DNA of 64,000 bases from the NCBI RefSeq assembly GCF_014192155.1, contig NZ_JACHXO010000009.1, positions 124,001 through 188,000 on the forward strand. The letters run 5' to 3'. Both the position numbers and the translations under genes were made by a program. Shown here one piece after another: positions 43,909-52,576 of the stretch; position 1 is the first letter of the stretch; every line of letters begins with the position of its first letter. The notes beneath the pieces were generated by a model, which saw only the letters and a program-made list of their open reading frames with translations, did not search any database and was not told where the DNA came from. This DNA is from Roseateles terrae. Lineage in GTDB: Bacteria; Pseudomonadota; Gammaproteobacteria; Burkholderiales; Burkholderiaceae_C.

Positions 43909-45266
43909 GCACCGCGCCCGCCCGCAAACCGTCGATCGCCGGCCGGCTGGCGCGTCAGCTGCTGCTCATCTCTGTGTTCTGGGCGCTGGTCGCCGGTGTC
44001 TCCGTCTGGCTGGTGGTGCAGGAAGAGGTGGATGAGCTGCTGGATGAGACGCTGCAGGCCTCCTCCCAGGTGCTCGGCCAGCTGCTGCGCCAGAACAATG
44101 CGATGCTCAGCGCCGAAGTGGCGGACTCCGACGACCTGAGTACCCACTTCGCCTGGCAGCTGGTGTCGTCCGACGGTCAGCTGCTGCACCGCTCGCCGCT
44201 CGCGCCCAGCAAGCCCTGGCAGTTGCCGCCCGGCTTCAGCGACTGGAAGGACGACGGCAGCGACGGTGACGACTGGCGGGTGCATGTGCGTCCGCTGAAG
44301 TCGCCGCAGGGATCGACCTGGCTGATGGTGGCGCAGACCACCTCGGAGCGCCGGGAGGTACGCTCTCGCGTCGGCATGGCCAGCGCCCTGTCGGCGCTGC
44401 TGGTGGGCAGCCTGTGCATGATCTGGCTGAACCGGCGCGCCCGGCAGGAGCTGGAGCCGTTGGCCCGCCTCACCGAATCCCTGAGCCTGTACGACCCGCT
44501 GGACAGCCGGCAGAGCCTGCCCGAGCAGACCCGCCGCGAGCTGGCCGCCATCCGCGCCGCGGTGCTGGACCTGGGTCAGCGCCTGGCGCAGCGGGTGGCC
44601 AATGAGCGGGCCTTCAGCGCCCATGCCGCCCATGCCCTGCGCACGCCGCTGGCCGGCATGGACACCCAGCTCGCCATGGCCCTGCGGGAAGCGCATCCCG
44701 AGCAGCGGGAGCGCCTGCAGCGCACCCGGGAAGCGGCCGACCGGCTGCGGCGGGTGGTGACCGCGCTGCTGACCCTGTTCCGCAGCGGCATGAGCCTGCA
44801 GTGGCAGCGGCTGGATCTGGCCGCCCTGCTGCAGCACCTGCCGCTGCCGCAGCAACTGGAGCTGGACCTGCCGCCTGAACCCTGGGTGCAGGGCGACCCG
44901 GACCTGCTGGCCGCCGCCCTGATCAATCTGCTGGACAACGCCTGGCGTCACCGCGCCGGGCGCCTGCGCCTGGGGCTGCGGACGCTGCCGGACGGCGACA
45001 CGGTGATCGAGCTGGAAGACAACGGCACCGGCGTGCCGGAATGGCGCCGGGAAGACCTGAACGACGCCCTGGAGCGCCAGCAGTACGAAGGCCGCATGGG
45101 GCTGGGCCTGATGATGGCCGATCTGGTGGCCCGGGCCCATGGCGGCGACCTGCGCCTGCTGCCGGTGAGTGCAGGATTTGCCATCGCGCTGCGCCTGGGG
45201 CCGCCGCCGTCCATGCCGTCGTTGCCGTCCGTGGAGTCAAGGCAGCCAAGGCAGTCACCGCAATAA
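43905..45266 (+). CDS. Sensor histidine kinase paired with the upstream regulator
   Basis: A 453-residue kinase. Two membrane helices (residues ~15-40 and ~158-180) flank a periplasmic sensor. The H-box reads SAHAAHALRTPLAGM near residue 242, the N-box INLLDNAWRH near 342, and the G-box EDNGTGVP near 372. It should phosphorylate the regulator upstream. The signal is unknown. The C-terminus has a Pro/Ser-rich tail. Confidence 0.92.
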   Translation: MSTAPARKPSIAGRLARQLLLISVFWALVAGVSVWLVVQEEVDELLDETLQASSQVLGQLLRQNNAMLSAEVADSDDLSTHFAWQLVSSDGQLLHRSPLAPSKPWQLPPGFSDWKDDGSDGDDWRVHVRPLKSPQGSTWLMVAQTTSERREVRSRVGMASALSALLVGSLCMIWLNRRARQELEPLARLTESLSLYDPLDSRQSLPEQTRRELAAIRAAVLDLGQRLAQRVANERAFSAHAAHALRTPLAGMDTQLAMALREAHPEQRERLQRTREAADRLRRVVTALLTLFRSGMSLQWQRLDLAALLQHLPLPQQLELDLPPEPWVQGDPDLLAAALINLLDNAWRHRAGRLRLGLRTLPDGDTVIELEDNGTGVPEWRREDLNDALERQQYEGRMGLGLMMADLVARAHGGDLRLLPVSAGFAIALRLGPPPSMPSLPSVESRQPRQSPQ

Positions 45267-45377
45267 AAAGGCAGTGGGCGCCGTCAGGGCCCTCCGGGTC
45301 GTCGGGGCTGCCAGTGCGATCACCGCAGCCGGGGCCGTCAGCGCTGCAAGCGCCGCCCCGGCTACACTGCCGCCTGT

Positions 45378-46367
45378 ATGACGACACAAGCTGTTCTCAC
45401 CCATTCCCGCGCCCTCGAAGTGGCGCGCCAGGCCCTGAAGGTCGAAGCCGACGCGCTGTTGGCGCTCGGCCCGCGTCTGGGCGACTCCTTTGAGCAGGTG
45501 GTGCAGCTCATGCTGTCCAGCAGCGGCCGGGTGGCCGTGATGGGTATGGGCAAGAGCGGCCATGTGGGGCGCAAGATCGCCGCCACGCTGTCGTCCACCG
45601 GCACGCCGGCCTTCTTCGTGCATCCGGCCGAAGCCAGCCATGGCGACTTGGGCATGGTGACCCCGTCGGACATCGTGCTGGCCTTGTCCAATTCCGGCGA
45701 AAGCGACGAGCTCAACGCCATCCTGCCGACCCTGCGTCGCCTGGGGGTGAAGCTGGTGGCCATGACCGGCCGGCCAGACTCCTCGCTGGCCCGCCATGCG
45801 GACCATGTGCTGGACTCCCGCGTGGACCAGGAAGCCTGCCCGCTGAATCTGGCGCCCACCGCCAGCACCACCGCGCAGATCGCGCTGGGGGATGCCCTGG
45901 CGGTGGCCCTGCTGGACGCTCGGGGCTTCCGCGCTGAAGACTTCGCCCGCTCGCATCCGGGCGGCGCGCTCGGCCGCAAGCTGCTGACCCATGTACGTGA
46001 CCTGATGCGCAGCGGCGATGCGCTGCCCCGGGTGACCGCTGACATGAGCCTGCTGGACATGATGCGGGTGATGTCGGCCAAAGGACTGGGGTGCGCCATC
46101 CTGGTGGACGACCAGGAGCATGTGGCCGGCATCTTCACCGACGGTGACCTGCGCCGCCTGATCGAGCGCGGCACCGACCTGCGGGGCCTGACCGCCGGCC
46201 AGGTGATGCATGGCAGCCCGCGCACCGTGTCCGCCGACGCGCTGGCCGTGGATGCTGCCGACCTGATGGAATCTGCCCGCATCACCCTGGTGCTGGCGGT
46301 GGATGAGCAGCAGCGGCTGCAGGGCGCCATCAGCATCAACGACCTGATGCGTGCCAAGGTGATCTGA
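45378..46367 (+). CDS. kdsD: Arabinose-5-phosphate isomerase (KdsD/KpsF)
   Basis: A 329-residue enzyme. The SIS sugar-isomerase domain (residues ~30-185) contains VMGMGKSGHVGRKIAATLSS, and two CBS domains follow (~205-329). It converts ribulose 5-phosphate to arabinose 5-phosphate, the first step towards Kdo. The stop overlaps kdsC by one base (TGATG). Confidence 0.95.
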   Translation: MTTQAVLTHSRALEVARQALKVEADALLALGPRLGDSFEQVVQLMLSSSGRVAVMGMGKSGHVGRKIAATLSSTGTPAFFVHPAEASHGDLGMVTPSDIVLALSNSGESDELNAILPTLRRLGVKLVAMTGRPDSSLARHADHVLDSRVDQEACPLNLAPTASTTAQIALGDALAVALLDARGFRAEDFARSHPGGALGRKLLTHVRDLMRSGDALPRVTADMSLLDMMRVMSAKGLGCAILVDDQEHVAGIFTDGDLRRLIERGTDLRGLTAGQVMHGSPRTVSADALAVDAADLMESARITLVLAVDEQQRLQGAISINDLMRAKVI

Positions 46368-46963
46368 TGACGGTGGTGCGTGAACTCCAGCCGTCCCTGC
46401 GGTTTGATCCCGAATTGCTGCTCCAGGCCCAGGGGCCGGGCCCCGGCCTCAAGGCCGCGATCTTCGACGTGGACGGCGTGCTGACGGATGGCCGCATCTA
46501 CATCAGCGAGCGGGGTGAGGACTTCAAGGCCTTCTCCACGCTGGACGGCCACGGCCTCAAGCTGCTGGCACAGGGCGGCATCCTGCCCATCGTTGTCACC
46601 GGCCGGGACTCGCCTGCGGTGCGCCGTCGGGTGGCGGACCTGGGCCTGACCCATGCCGTCTATGGCGCCAAGGACAAACTGGCCGCCGCCCAGCCGGTGC
46701 TGGACCAGCTCGGTCTGGCCTGGGACCAGGTGGCGGTCATTGGCGACGACTGGCCCGACCTGCCGCTGATGGTGCGCGCCGGCTTTGCCTGCGCCCCTGC
46801 CCAGGCCCATGCCGAAACCCGTGCTGCCGCCCATTACGTGACGCAGGCGGCCGGTGGCCATGGCGCCGCCCGAGAGTTCTGCGATCTGCTGCTGATGGCC
46901 GCCGGCCAGTACGCCCGCCTGCTGCACGGCCATCTGGACACGCTCGACGGGAGCGCCCACTGA
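46367..46963 (+). CDS. kdsC: 3-deoxy-D-manno-octulosonate 8-phosphate phosphatase
   Basis: A 198-residue HAD phosphatase with the nucleophile motif AAIFDVDGVLTDG near residue 28 and GDDWPDLPLM near residue 125. It releases Kdo from Kdo 8-phosphate. It sits between kdsD and lptC with one-base stop/start overlaps on both sides. Confidence 0.95.
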   Translation: MTVVRELQPSLRFDPELLLQAQGPGPGLKAAIFDVDGVLTDGRIYISERGEDFKAFSTLDGHGLKLLAQGGILPIVVTGRDSPAVRRRVADLGLTHAVYGAKDKLAAAQPVLDQLGLAWDQVAVIGDDWPDLPLMVRAGFACAPAQAHAETRAAAHYVTQAAGGHGAAREFCDLLLMAAGQYARLLHGHLDTLDGSAH

Positions 46964-47724
46964 TGGCGGCACTCGCTCCGCCGCCCACGGGGCCCCGGCG
47001 CCGGGTGCAGCCCCTGCTGTGGCGGCTGCAATCCTTCCTGGCCAGTTACGTGCCGCTGCTGCTGATGGCGGCACTGGCGGGCCTGACCTGGTGGCTGATC
47101 AAGAGCACGCCGCAGCTGGAAGCGCCGCGTGAGAAGGTCGCTCCGCGCCATGTGCCGGACTACCGCATGCAGGGCTTCGAGCTGGAGCGTTTCAGCAGCG
47201 ACGGCCGTCTGCTGGCTCGCATCCTGGGGCAGGAGCTGCGGCACTATCCGGACAACGACACCGTCGAGATCGACCTGCCGGAGCTGCGCGCCTACGGTGA
47301 GAAGGGCGAGCTGCTGATTGCGCAGGCCAAACGCGCCCTCTCCAATGGCGACGGCAGCGAAGTGCAGCTGATGGGCGACGTGAAACTGCACCGTTACCCC
47401 AACGGCGACCCGGCCAGCGCGACCGACCTGGAACTCTATGGCGAGTTCCTGCACGCCTTCGTGCCGGAGCAGAAGATGCGTTCGCATCTGCCGGCGCGGG
47501 TCATCGGCCTGGGCGGGGAGATGCAGGTGCGCAGTTTTGAATACAGCAACCTGACCGGCCGACTCACCTTCACCGGGGGCGGCAAGGCCCAGTTCAGCGC
47601 ACAGCCGCGTCGTGCGGTGACGGCGGCTGCGCCTGCATCAGCCCCGGCGGCTGCCAAGGCGGGCGCACCCTCGCCGTCCCCGGCGGCGTCGGTGCCGGCC
47701 GGCCTGCGTCTGAACCGTCGCTGA
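46963..47724 (+). CDS. lptC: LPS export ABC transporter periplasmic protein LptC
   Basis: A 253-residue protein with one N-terminal membrane helix (residues ~28-48) and a beta-jellyroll periplasmic domain (PDYRMQGFELERFSSDGRL onward). It passes LPS from LptBFG to LptA. The C-terminal ~40 residues are Ala/Pro-rich. The usual lptA-lptB genes do not follow; an SDR gene does. Confidence 0.92.
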   Translation: MAALAPPPTGPRRRVQPLLWRLQSFLASYVPLLLMAALAGLTWWLIKSTPQLEAPREKVAPRHVPDYRMQGFELERFSSDGRLLARILGQELRHYPDNDTVEIDLPELRAYGEKGELLIAQAKRALSNGDGSEVQLMGDVKLHRYPNGDPASATDLELYGEFLHAFVPEQKMRSHLPARVIGLGGEMQVRSFEYSNLTGRLTFTGGGKAQFSAQPRRAVTAAAPASAPAAAKAGAPSPSPAASVPAGLRLNRR

Positions 47725-47814
47725 ACTGCTTTCGAACCGCTTTCCATCGGCTTGCGCACCGTCGATGGCCGAAGCGTCCCATGACGAATTTCGACCCTGC
47801 CGACAGGGACTCTT

Positions 47815-48588
47815 ATGCCACGTCTTGTCTACATCACCGGCGCCTCCAGCGGCATCGGCCAGGCGCTTGCGCTGCAGTACTACCGTCAGGGCTGGTCCCT
47901 CGCGCTGGTGGCGCGCCGTGTTGACGATCTGACCGCCTGGGCGCAGTCGCAACAGCTGGATCCGGCGCGCTGGCGGGTCTATCGCGCGGACGTCAGCGAC
48001 ATCGCCGACATCACCGCCACCGGTCGCCGCTGCATCGCCGAGCAGGGCCTGCCCGATGTGGTCATCGCCAACGCCGGCATCAGCATCGGCGTGGACACCG
48101 CGCTGGAAGAAGACCTGGCTGTGATGCAGCGCATCTACGCCACCAACAACATCGGCATGGCGGCGACCTTCCAGCCCTTCATCACGCCGATGCGTCAGCG
48201 CCGCAGCGGCACGCTGGTGGGCATTGCCAGCGTGGCCGGCATTCGGGGTCTACCGGGGCATGGCGCGTATTCCTCCAGCAAGGCGGCGGTGTTCGCCTAT
48301 TGCGAGAGTCTGCGCGGGGAATGCCGTCCGGATGGCGTGCAGGTGGTCACGATTGCACCGGGATATATCGATACTCCGCTGACCCGCAAAAACCGGTATG
48401 GCATGCCCTTTTTGATGCAGCCGGAAGCATTTGCTGCAAAGGCTTTCGACGCGATTGCGGCGGGCGCGCGGGTGCGCTTCATTCCTTGGCAGATGGGGGT
48501 GGTGGCGCGGGTGATGCATGTGCTGCCCGGCGCCCTGTTCGACCGCCTGCTGGCGGGCCGCCCTCGCAAACATCGGGAGAACGAATAG
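47815..48588 (+). CDS. Short-chain dehydrogenase/reductase
   Basis: A 257-residue classical SDR: cofactor motif TGASSGIGQAL near residue 7, NAGISIG near residue 86, and the catalytic YSSSKAAV with the Ser of IASVAGIRG upstream. The oxidised or reduced substrate is unknown. AGGGA lies eight bases before the ATG. A strong terminator follows. Confidence 0.92.
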   Translation: MPRLVYITGASSGIGQALALQYYRQGWSLALVARRVDDLTAWAQSQQLDPARWRVYRADVSDIADITATGRRCIAEQGLPDVVIANAGISIGVDTALEEDLAVMQRIYATNNIGMAATFQPFITPMRQRRSGTLVGIASVAGIRGLPGHGAYSSSKAAVFAYCESLRGECRPDGVQVVTIAPGYIDTPLTRKNRYGMPFLMQPEAFAAKAFDAIAAGARVRFIPWQMGVVARVMHVLPGALFDRLLAGRPRKHRENE

Positions 48589-48608
48589 GGCACGGCCGTA
48601 CAGGCAAC

Positions 48609-48637
48609 AAAAAAGGCACTCCGAGGAGTGCCTTTTT
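48609..48637. terminator. Bidirectional terminator between the SDR and RNA-binding protein genes
   Basis: AAAAAGGCACTCC and GGAGTGCCTTTTT form a near-perfect stem with A- and T-runs at the two sides, so it can stop both the SDR transcript and the convergent RNA-binding protein transcript. Confidence 0.92.
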
Positions 48638-48676
48638 GCTGAGAGGGCCGAAGCCCTCCTGGCTGGATGCCGGGGA

Positions 48677-49192
48677 TCAGTAGCCGCTGCTGCCGCCACC
48701 GTAGCCGCCACGGCCACCGCCGCCGCCGCCACCGTAGCCGCCGCCACCACCGCTACCGCCGTAGCCGCCACGGCTACCGCCGCCGCCGCCACCACCGTAG
48801 CCGCCGCGGCTGCCGCCGCCGCCACCACCACCATAGCCGCCGCCACCACCGCCGCCGCCGAAGCCGCCGCGGCTGCCGCCGCCACCACCACCGAAGCCGC
48901 CACGGCTACCGCCGCCGCCGCCGCCAAAGCCGCCCGGACGCTCTTCGCGCGGACGTGCCACGTTCACCACGACGGCGCGGCCGTCGAGGGCTTGACCGTT
49001 CATGCCGTTGATGGCGGCTTGTGCCTCTGCATCAGAGGCCATTTCCACAAAGCCGAAGCCCTTGGAACGACCGGTCTCGCGGTCCATCATGACCTTGGCA
49101 GACGTAACGCTGCCGAATTGCGAGAATGCCTCCTGGAGCGTCTCGTCTCGCACGCTGTAAGCGAGGTTGCCCACGTATAGCTTGTTTCCCAT
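48677..49192 (-). CDS. Glycine-rich RNA-binding protein (single RRM)
   Basis: A 171-residue protein. The RRM (residues 1-80) has RNP2 LYVGNLAY and RNP1 KGFGFVEM. The C-terminal ~85 residues are almost only Gly with regularly spaced Arg, Ser, Tyr and Phe (RGG/FGG/YGG type), a low-complexity region that commonly binds RNA and favours condensation. Similar bacterial RRM proteins are often cold-induced. The repetitive codons at 48680-48935 explain the striking DNA repeat there. Confidence 0.93.
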   Translation of the reverse strand: MGNKLYVGNLAYSVRDETLQEAFSQFGSVTSAKVMMDRETGRSKGFGFVEMASDAEAQAAINGMNGQALDGRAVVVNVARPREERPGGFGGGGGGSRGGFGGGGGGSRGGFGGGGGGGGYGGGGGGGSRGGYGGGGGGGSRGGYGGSGGGGGYGGGGGGGRGGYGGGSSGY

Positions 49193-49504
49193 GGGGAAGC
49201 CCTTTCAAAAACCAAATAACCCAATGTGCTGCTTCAACCCATCGTGAACCACTCATACGAAGGCGCTGCATTCAGGCCGTCTGATTATGTGTGACAGGAT
49301 TGGCGATTCGCAACGCGTCAACCGTGATGTTGTTTTTCGGCTTCTGCGAAGAAACCCCGAGCAGGTGCCAAGAACACACAACCTTCTTTTTGACGAACCC
49401 AACCCAGGGCAAAACTCGTTCCCAAACCCTAGGTGGCGCAAGGGTAAATTGCAAGAATCAATGGCGCCATCACCATTTGTCACCGCTTGGAGGGGCACCC
49501 CCCT
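49193..49504. other. Leader and promoter region between the RRM gene and the BtuF-like gene
   Basis: A 312-base divergent region with lower GC than its neighbours and no gene. It contains a candidate promoter for the RRM gene (listed) giving an ~85-base 5' leader, as expected of a cold-responsive gene, and the TTGGAGGGG ribosome site of the BtuF-like gene. Confidence 0.5.
49284..49313 (-). promoter_or_regulatory. Candidate sigma-70 promoter of the RRM gene
   Basis: On the minus strand TTGCGA (49308-49313) is separated by 18 bases from CATAAT (49284-49289), four and five matches to the -35 and -10 consensus. It would place transcription start about 85 bases before the RRM ATG. Confidence 0.5.
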
Positions 49505-50272
49505 GTGATCCGCATCATCTCCCTGGTCCCCTCCATCACTGAGCTTCTATTCGCCCTGGGGCTCGGTCCCCAGGTGGTGGGGCGCACAGGCTTCTGCACG
49601 CATCCCCCCAAAGGGGTGCGGGAGATTCCTAAGATCGGGGGGACCAAAGACCTGAATCTGGAGCGGATCCGGGCACTTCTACCCACCCATGTGATCGTCA
49701 ATGTGGATGAGAACCGCCTTGAAGACGTGGCCGCGTTGCGACAGACGGGGGCGGAGATCGTCGTGACCCATCCGTGTTCGCCACAGGACAACCTGCCCTT
49801 GCTCGCGCAGATGGTGAGCGTATTTGCAGCGAGCCAGCCGCAGGTGCAGGCGCAAGCCGAGCGTCTGGCGCAGCAGCTGCGGCAGGAACTGGCGGCCTGT
49901 CAGGCGGGGGCCTGGACGCGCCGCCGGGTGCTCTATCTCATCTGGCGCGACCCGTGGATGACCGTGGCGCAGGACACCTACATCGCCCGCATGCTGGCCG
50001 AAGTGGGCTGGCGCACCTGGCCGCCACAGGAAGGCGGACCCAGCGGTGCTGCGCGCTATCCCGTGCTCACCGGCCAGGAACCCTGGCTGCAGGAGATTGA
50101 GGAGGTGCTGCTCAGCTCCGAACCCTACCGCTTCGATGAACGCCACATGCCGCAGGCCCAGGCGCTGTGTCCCAACGCCCGGGTCCGCCTGGTGGATGGC
50201 GAACTCATCAGCTGGTATGGTCCGCGCGCTGCCGAGGGCCTGGCTTATCTGCGCAGCCTGGCCGCAGCGTGA
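49505..50272 (+). CDS. BtuF-like cobalamin/helical-backbone metal-receptor protein without signal peptide
   Basis: A 255-residue protein of the ABC-transporter periplasmic-binding TroA/BtuF fold (RIISLVPSITELLFALGLG at the N-terminus, VIVNVDENR and a long backbone helix in the middle). No signal peptide or lipobox is visible from GTG 49505, so it may be cytoplasmic. GGAGG is 10 bases before the GTG; an earlier TTG 49487 is less likely. No transporter genes lie nearby. Confidence 0.8.
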   Translation: MIRIISLVPSITELLFALGLGPQVVGRTGFCTHPPKGVREIPKIGGTKDLNLERIRALLPTHVIVNVDENRLEDVAALRQTGAEIVVTHPCSPQDNLPLLAQMVSVFAASQPQVQAQAERLAQQLRQELAACQAGAWTRRRVLYLIWRDPWMTVAQDTYIARMLAEVGWRTWPPQEGGPSGAARYPVLTGQEPWLQEIEEVLLSSEPYRFDERHMPQAQALCPNARVRLVDGELISWYGPRAAEGLAYLRSLAAA

Positions 50273-50287
50273 CCTGCCCCCCCCCTG

Positions 50288-51061
50288 ATGAACGCCGCCC
50301 CCGCTTCTCCCATGCCGCCTTTCGCTGCATCCTCTGCGGCGCCCTCTGCAGCGCCATCCGCCCCGCCGCCCATTCCGCCCTCACCCGCCCGGCTGCTGCT
50401 GCTGGAGGACGATCCGGCCATCGCCCAGACGGTGGCGTTCGCGCTGACCCGCGAAGGCTTCCAGGTGCGCTACTGCGGCTGGATCCACGAAGCGCGGGCC
50501 CAACTGGCCCGGGGTGACCTGGACCTCGCCATCCTCGATGTCGGCCTGCCCGACGGCAACGGCCTGGATCTGTGCCGCGACATCCGCCAGAGCGCACAGC
50601 CGCAGATGCCCATCCTGATGCTCAGCGCCCGCAGCGACGAGGCGGACAAGGTGCTCGGCCTGGAACTCGGCGCCGACGACTATCTGGCCAAGCCCTTCAG
50701 TCCGCGCGAGCTGGTGGCGCGCGTCCGTGCGCTGCTGCGCCGGGCCCAGGGCGCGCTGCCGGCGCCGGTGAAGTCGCAGTACGGCTTTGTGGTGGAAGCG
50801 GAAGGATCCCGGGTGCGATTTCATGGCGAGCTGTTGCCGCTGACCCGGCGGGAACTCGGCCTGCTGCTGCGCCTGCTGAGCGCGCCGCAGCGCATCCACT
50901 CCCGCGAGGTGCTGCTGGATGCCGTCTGGGGTCTGGAGGCCGACAGCGGTGACCGCACCGTGGACACCCACATCAAGACCCTGCGCGCCAAGCTGCGGCA
51001 GGTGCGGCCGGACCTGGACCCGATTCGCACCCATCGCGGCATGGGCTACTCGCTGGAGTGA
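50288..51061 (+). CDS. creB: Response regulator CreB
   Basis: A 257-residue OmpR-type regulator. An Ala/Pro-rich N-terminal tail of ~33 residues precedes the receiver (LLLLEDDPAIAQ; phospho-acceptor Asp in AILDVGLPDGNG; Lys in LAKPFSP), and a winged helix follows. It is named from its order with a CreC-like kinase and CreD. The tail is unusual and the true start may be further in, but no better start codon is evident. Confidence 0.85.
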   Translation: MNAAPASPMPPFAASSAAPSAAPSAPPPIPPSPARLLLLEDDPAIAQTVAFALTREGFQVRYCGWIHEARAQLARGDLDLAILDVGLPDGNGLDLCRDIRQSAQPQMPILMLSARSDEADKVLGLELGADDYLAKPFSPRELVARVRALLRRAQGALPAPVKSQYGFVVEAEGSRVRFHGELLPLTRRELGLLLRLLSAPQRIHSREVLLDAVWGLEADSGDRTVDTHIKTLRAKLRQVRPDLDPIRTHRGMGYSLE

Positions 51062-51064
51062 GGG

Positions 51065-52525
51065 ATGCGTCTGGGGCTGCGGGTCTTCTTCGGATTTTTC
51101 CTGATTGCCGGCCTGAGCTCGGTCATCCTGCTGCGCGTGGTGCTGGGCGAGGTGAAACCGAGCGTGCGGGAGGTGATGGAAGACATCATGGTGGACACCG
51201 CCAACCTGTTGGCAGAACTGGCCACCGACGACCTCAGCACCCTGCCGCCCGGCGCAGCGCTGGACGACACCCGCTTTGCCCGCCGCGTGCGCGACTACGC
51301 CAACCGGCCGGTGGATGTGCACATCTGGGGCCTGCGCAAACAGACCCTGGACTTCCGGATCTACGTCACCAATGCGCAAGGCCGGGTGATCTTCGACACG
51401 GTGCAGGGCGCCGGCTCGGCCCTGGGGCGCGACTACTCCCGCTGGAACGACGTGGCCCGCACGCTGCGCGGCGCGTATGGGGCGCGCTCCACCCAGGACG
51501 CCTACGGCGGCGATGTCAGCCCGGTGATGTACGTGGCGGCGCCGGTGCGATCAGCGCAAGGCGAGCTGCTGGGGGTGGTGACGGTGGCCAAGCCGGTGGC
51601 CACGGTGCAGCGCTTCATCGACCGGGCCGAGCGACGCATCTGGACAGCGGGGCTGGGACTGCTGGTCGTCTCGTTGGGCATCGGCGTGGCGGTCACCTGG
51701 TGGGTGGTGGGCCACGTGCGACGTCTGCGCCGCTATGCGCAGGAGGTCCAGCTCGGTCAGCGACAGCCGCCCCCGAAGGTGCCCGGGGAACTCGGCGAGC
51801 TGGCGATGGCGATGGACGCGATGCGGGAACGCCTGGACGGACGGGAGCGCATGGAGCACCTGGCTCGCGCGCTGACGCATGAACTCAAGAGCCCGCTGGC
51901 GGCGCTGCGCGGAGCCGGTGAGCTGCTGCAGGAAGAGCTCGCACCCGAAGACCGGCAGCGCTTTGCCACGCAGGTGGTGGCGCAAAGCGAGCGGCTGACG
52001 GAGCTGGTGGAGCGGCTGCTGGCGCTGTCTGCGCTGGAGCTGCGGCGTGGGCCGGAGCATCCGCAGGCGCTGCGGCTGGATGAGGCGGTGGCCCAGGCGC
52101 TGTCCGCGATGGCGGATCGTCTGGCGCAGCGCCAGATGCAGCTGCAGTGGGTGCGGCGCGATCCGGTCACGCTACAGGCCGACCCGGAGCTGCTGGCCCT
52201 GGCGCTGAGTAATCTGCTGAGCAACGCGGTCGACTTCAGTCCGGCGGGCGGCCTGCTGGAAGTCAGCGTCAGCGCCGACGGTGTCGAGCTGCGCGACCAC
52301 GGCCCCGGCGTGCCGGCCGCTGCCTTCGATCAGCTGGGCCAGCGCTTCTTCTCCACCGCCCGGCCCGGCAGCCTGCACAAGGGCTCGGGCCTCGGGCTGG
52401 CCATCGTGCGGCAGATTGCCGGTCTCCACGGCTGGCGTTTGCGTTTCTCGCCGGCCGAGCCGGGACTGCGGGTCCATCTGGATCTGCGCGCCCACTTCAC
52501 ACAGGCCTCACAAACTTCGCCCTGA
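51065..52525 (+). CDS. creC: Sensor histidine kinase CreC
   Basis: A 486-residue kinase with the CreC N-terminus (GLRVFFGFFLIAGLSSVILL, first helix), a periplasmic sensor, a second helix near residues 197-217, HAMP, H-box ALTHELKSPLAAL near residue 276, N-box ALSNLLSNAVDFS and G-box DHGPGVP/GSGLGLAI. It phosphorylates CreB in response to carbon or cell-wall stress in known species. Starts three bases after creB; its 3' end carries cre-tag-like repeats. Confidence 0.9.
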   Translation: MRLGLRVFFGFFLIAGLSSVILLRVVLGEVKPSVREVMEDIMVDTANLLAELATDDLSTLPPGAALDDTRFARRVRDYANRPVDVHIWGLRKQTLDFRIYVTNAQGRVIFDTVQGAGSALGRDYSRWNDVARTLRGAYGARSTQDAYGGDVSPVMYVAAPVRSAQGELLGVVTVAKPVATVQRFIDRAERRIWTAGLGLLVVSLGIGVAVTWWVVGHVRRLRRYAQEVQLGQRQPPPKVPGELGELAMAMDAMRERLDGRERMEHLARALTHELKSPLAALRGAGELLQEELAPEDRQRFATQVVAQSERLTELVERLLALSALELRRGPEHPQALRLDEAVAQALSAMADRLAQRQMQLQWVRRDPVTLQADPELLALALSNLLSNAVDFSPAGGLLEVSVSADGVELRDHGPGVPAAAFDQLGQRFFSTARPGSLHKGSGLGLAIVRQIAGLHGWRLRFSPAEPGLRVHLDLRAHFTQASQTSP

Positions 52526-52542
52526 GCTCACACGGGCTTCTG
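52496..52542 (+). promoter_or_regulatory. cre-tag-like direct repeats before creD
   Basis: TTCAC-N6-CTCAC at 52496-52511 and TTCGC-N6-CTCAC at 52516-52531, the latter followed after six more bases by TTCTG. The known CreB box is TTCAC-N6-TTCAC, so each pair differs by one or two bases. They straddle the creC stop and lie 35-80 bases before creD, where CreB should act. Confidence 0.5.
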
Positions 52543-52576
52543 ACACTGCCGTCTTCCCTGATCTGGAGCAAGACGA

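Noticed and set aside
48680-48935. Dense GCC/CCA-type DNA repeats that look like a satellite or CRISPR-like array
   Set aside because: They encode the Gly-rich tail of the RRM protein on the minus strand; there are no spacers.
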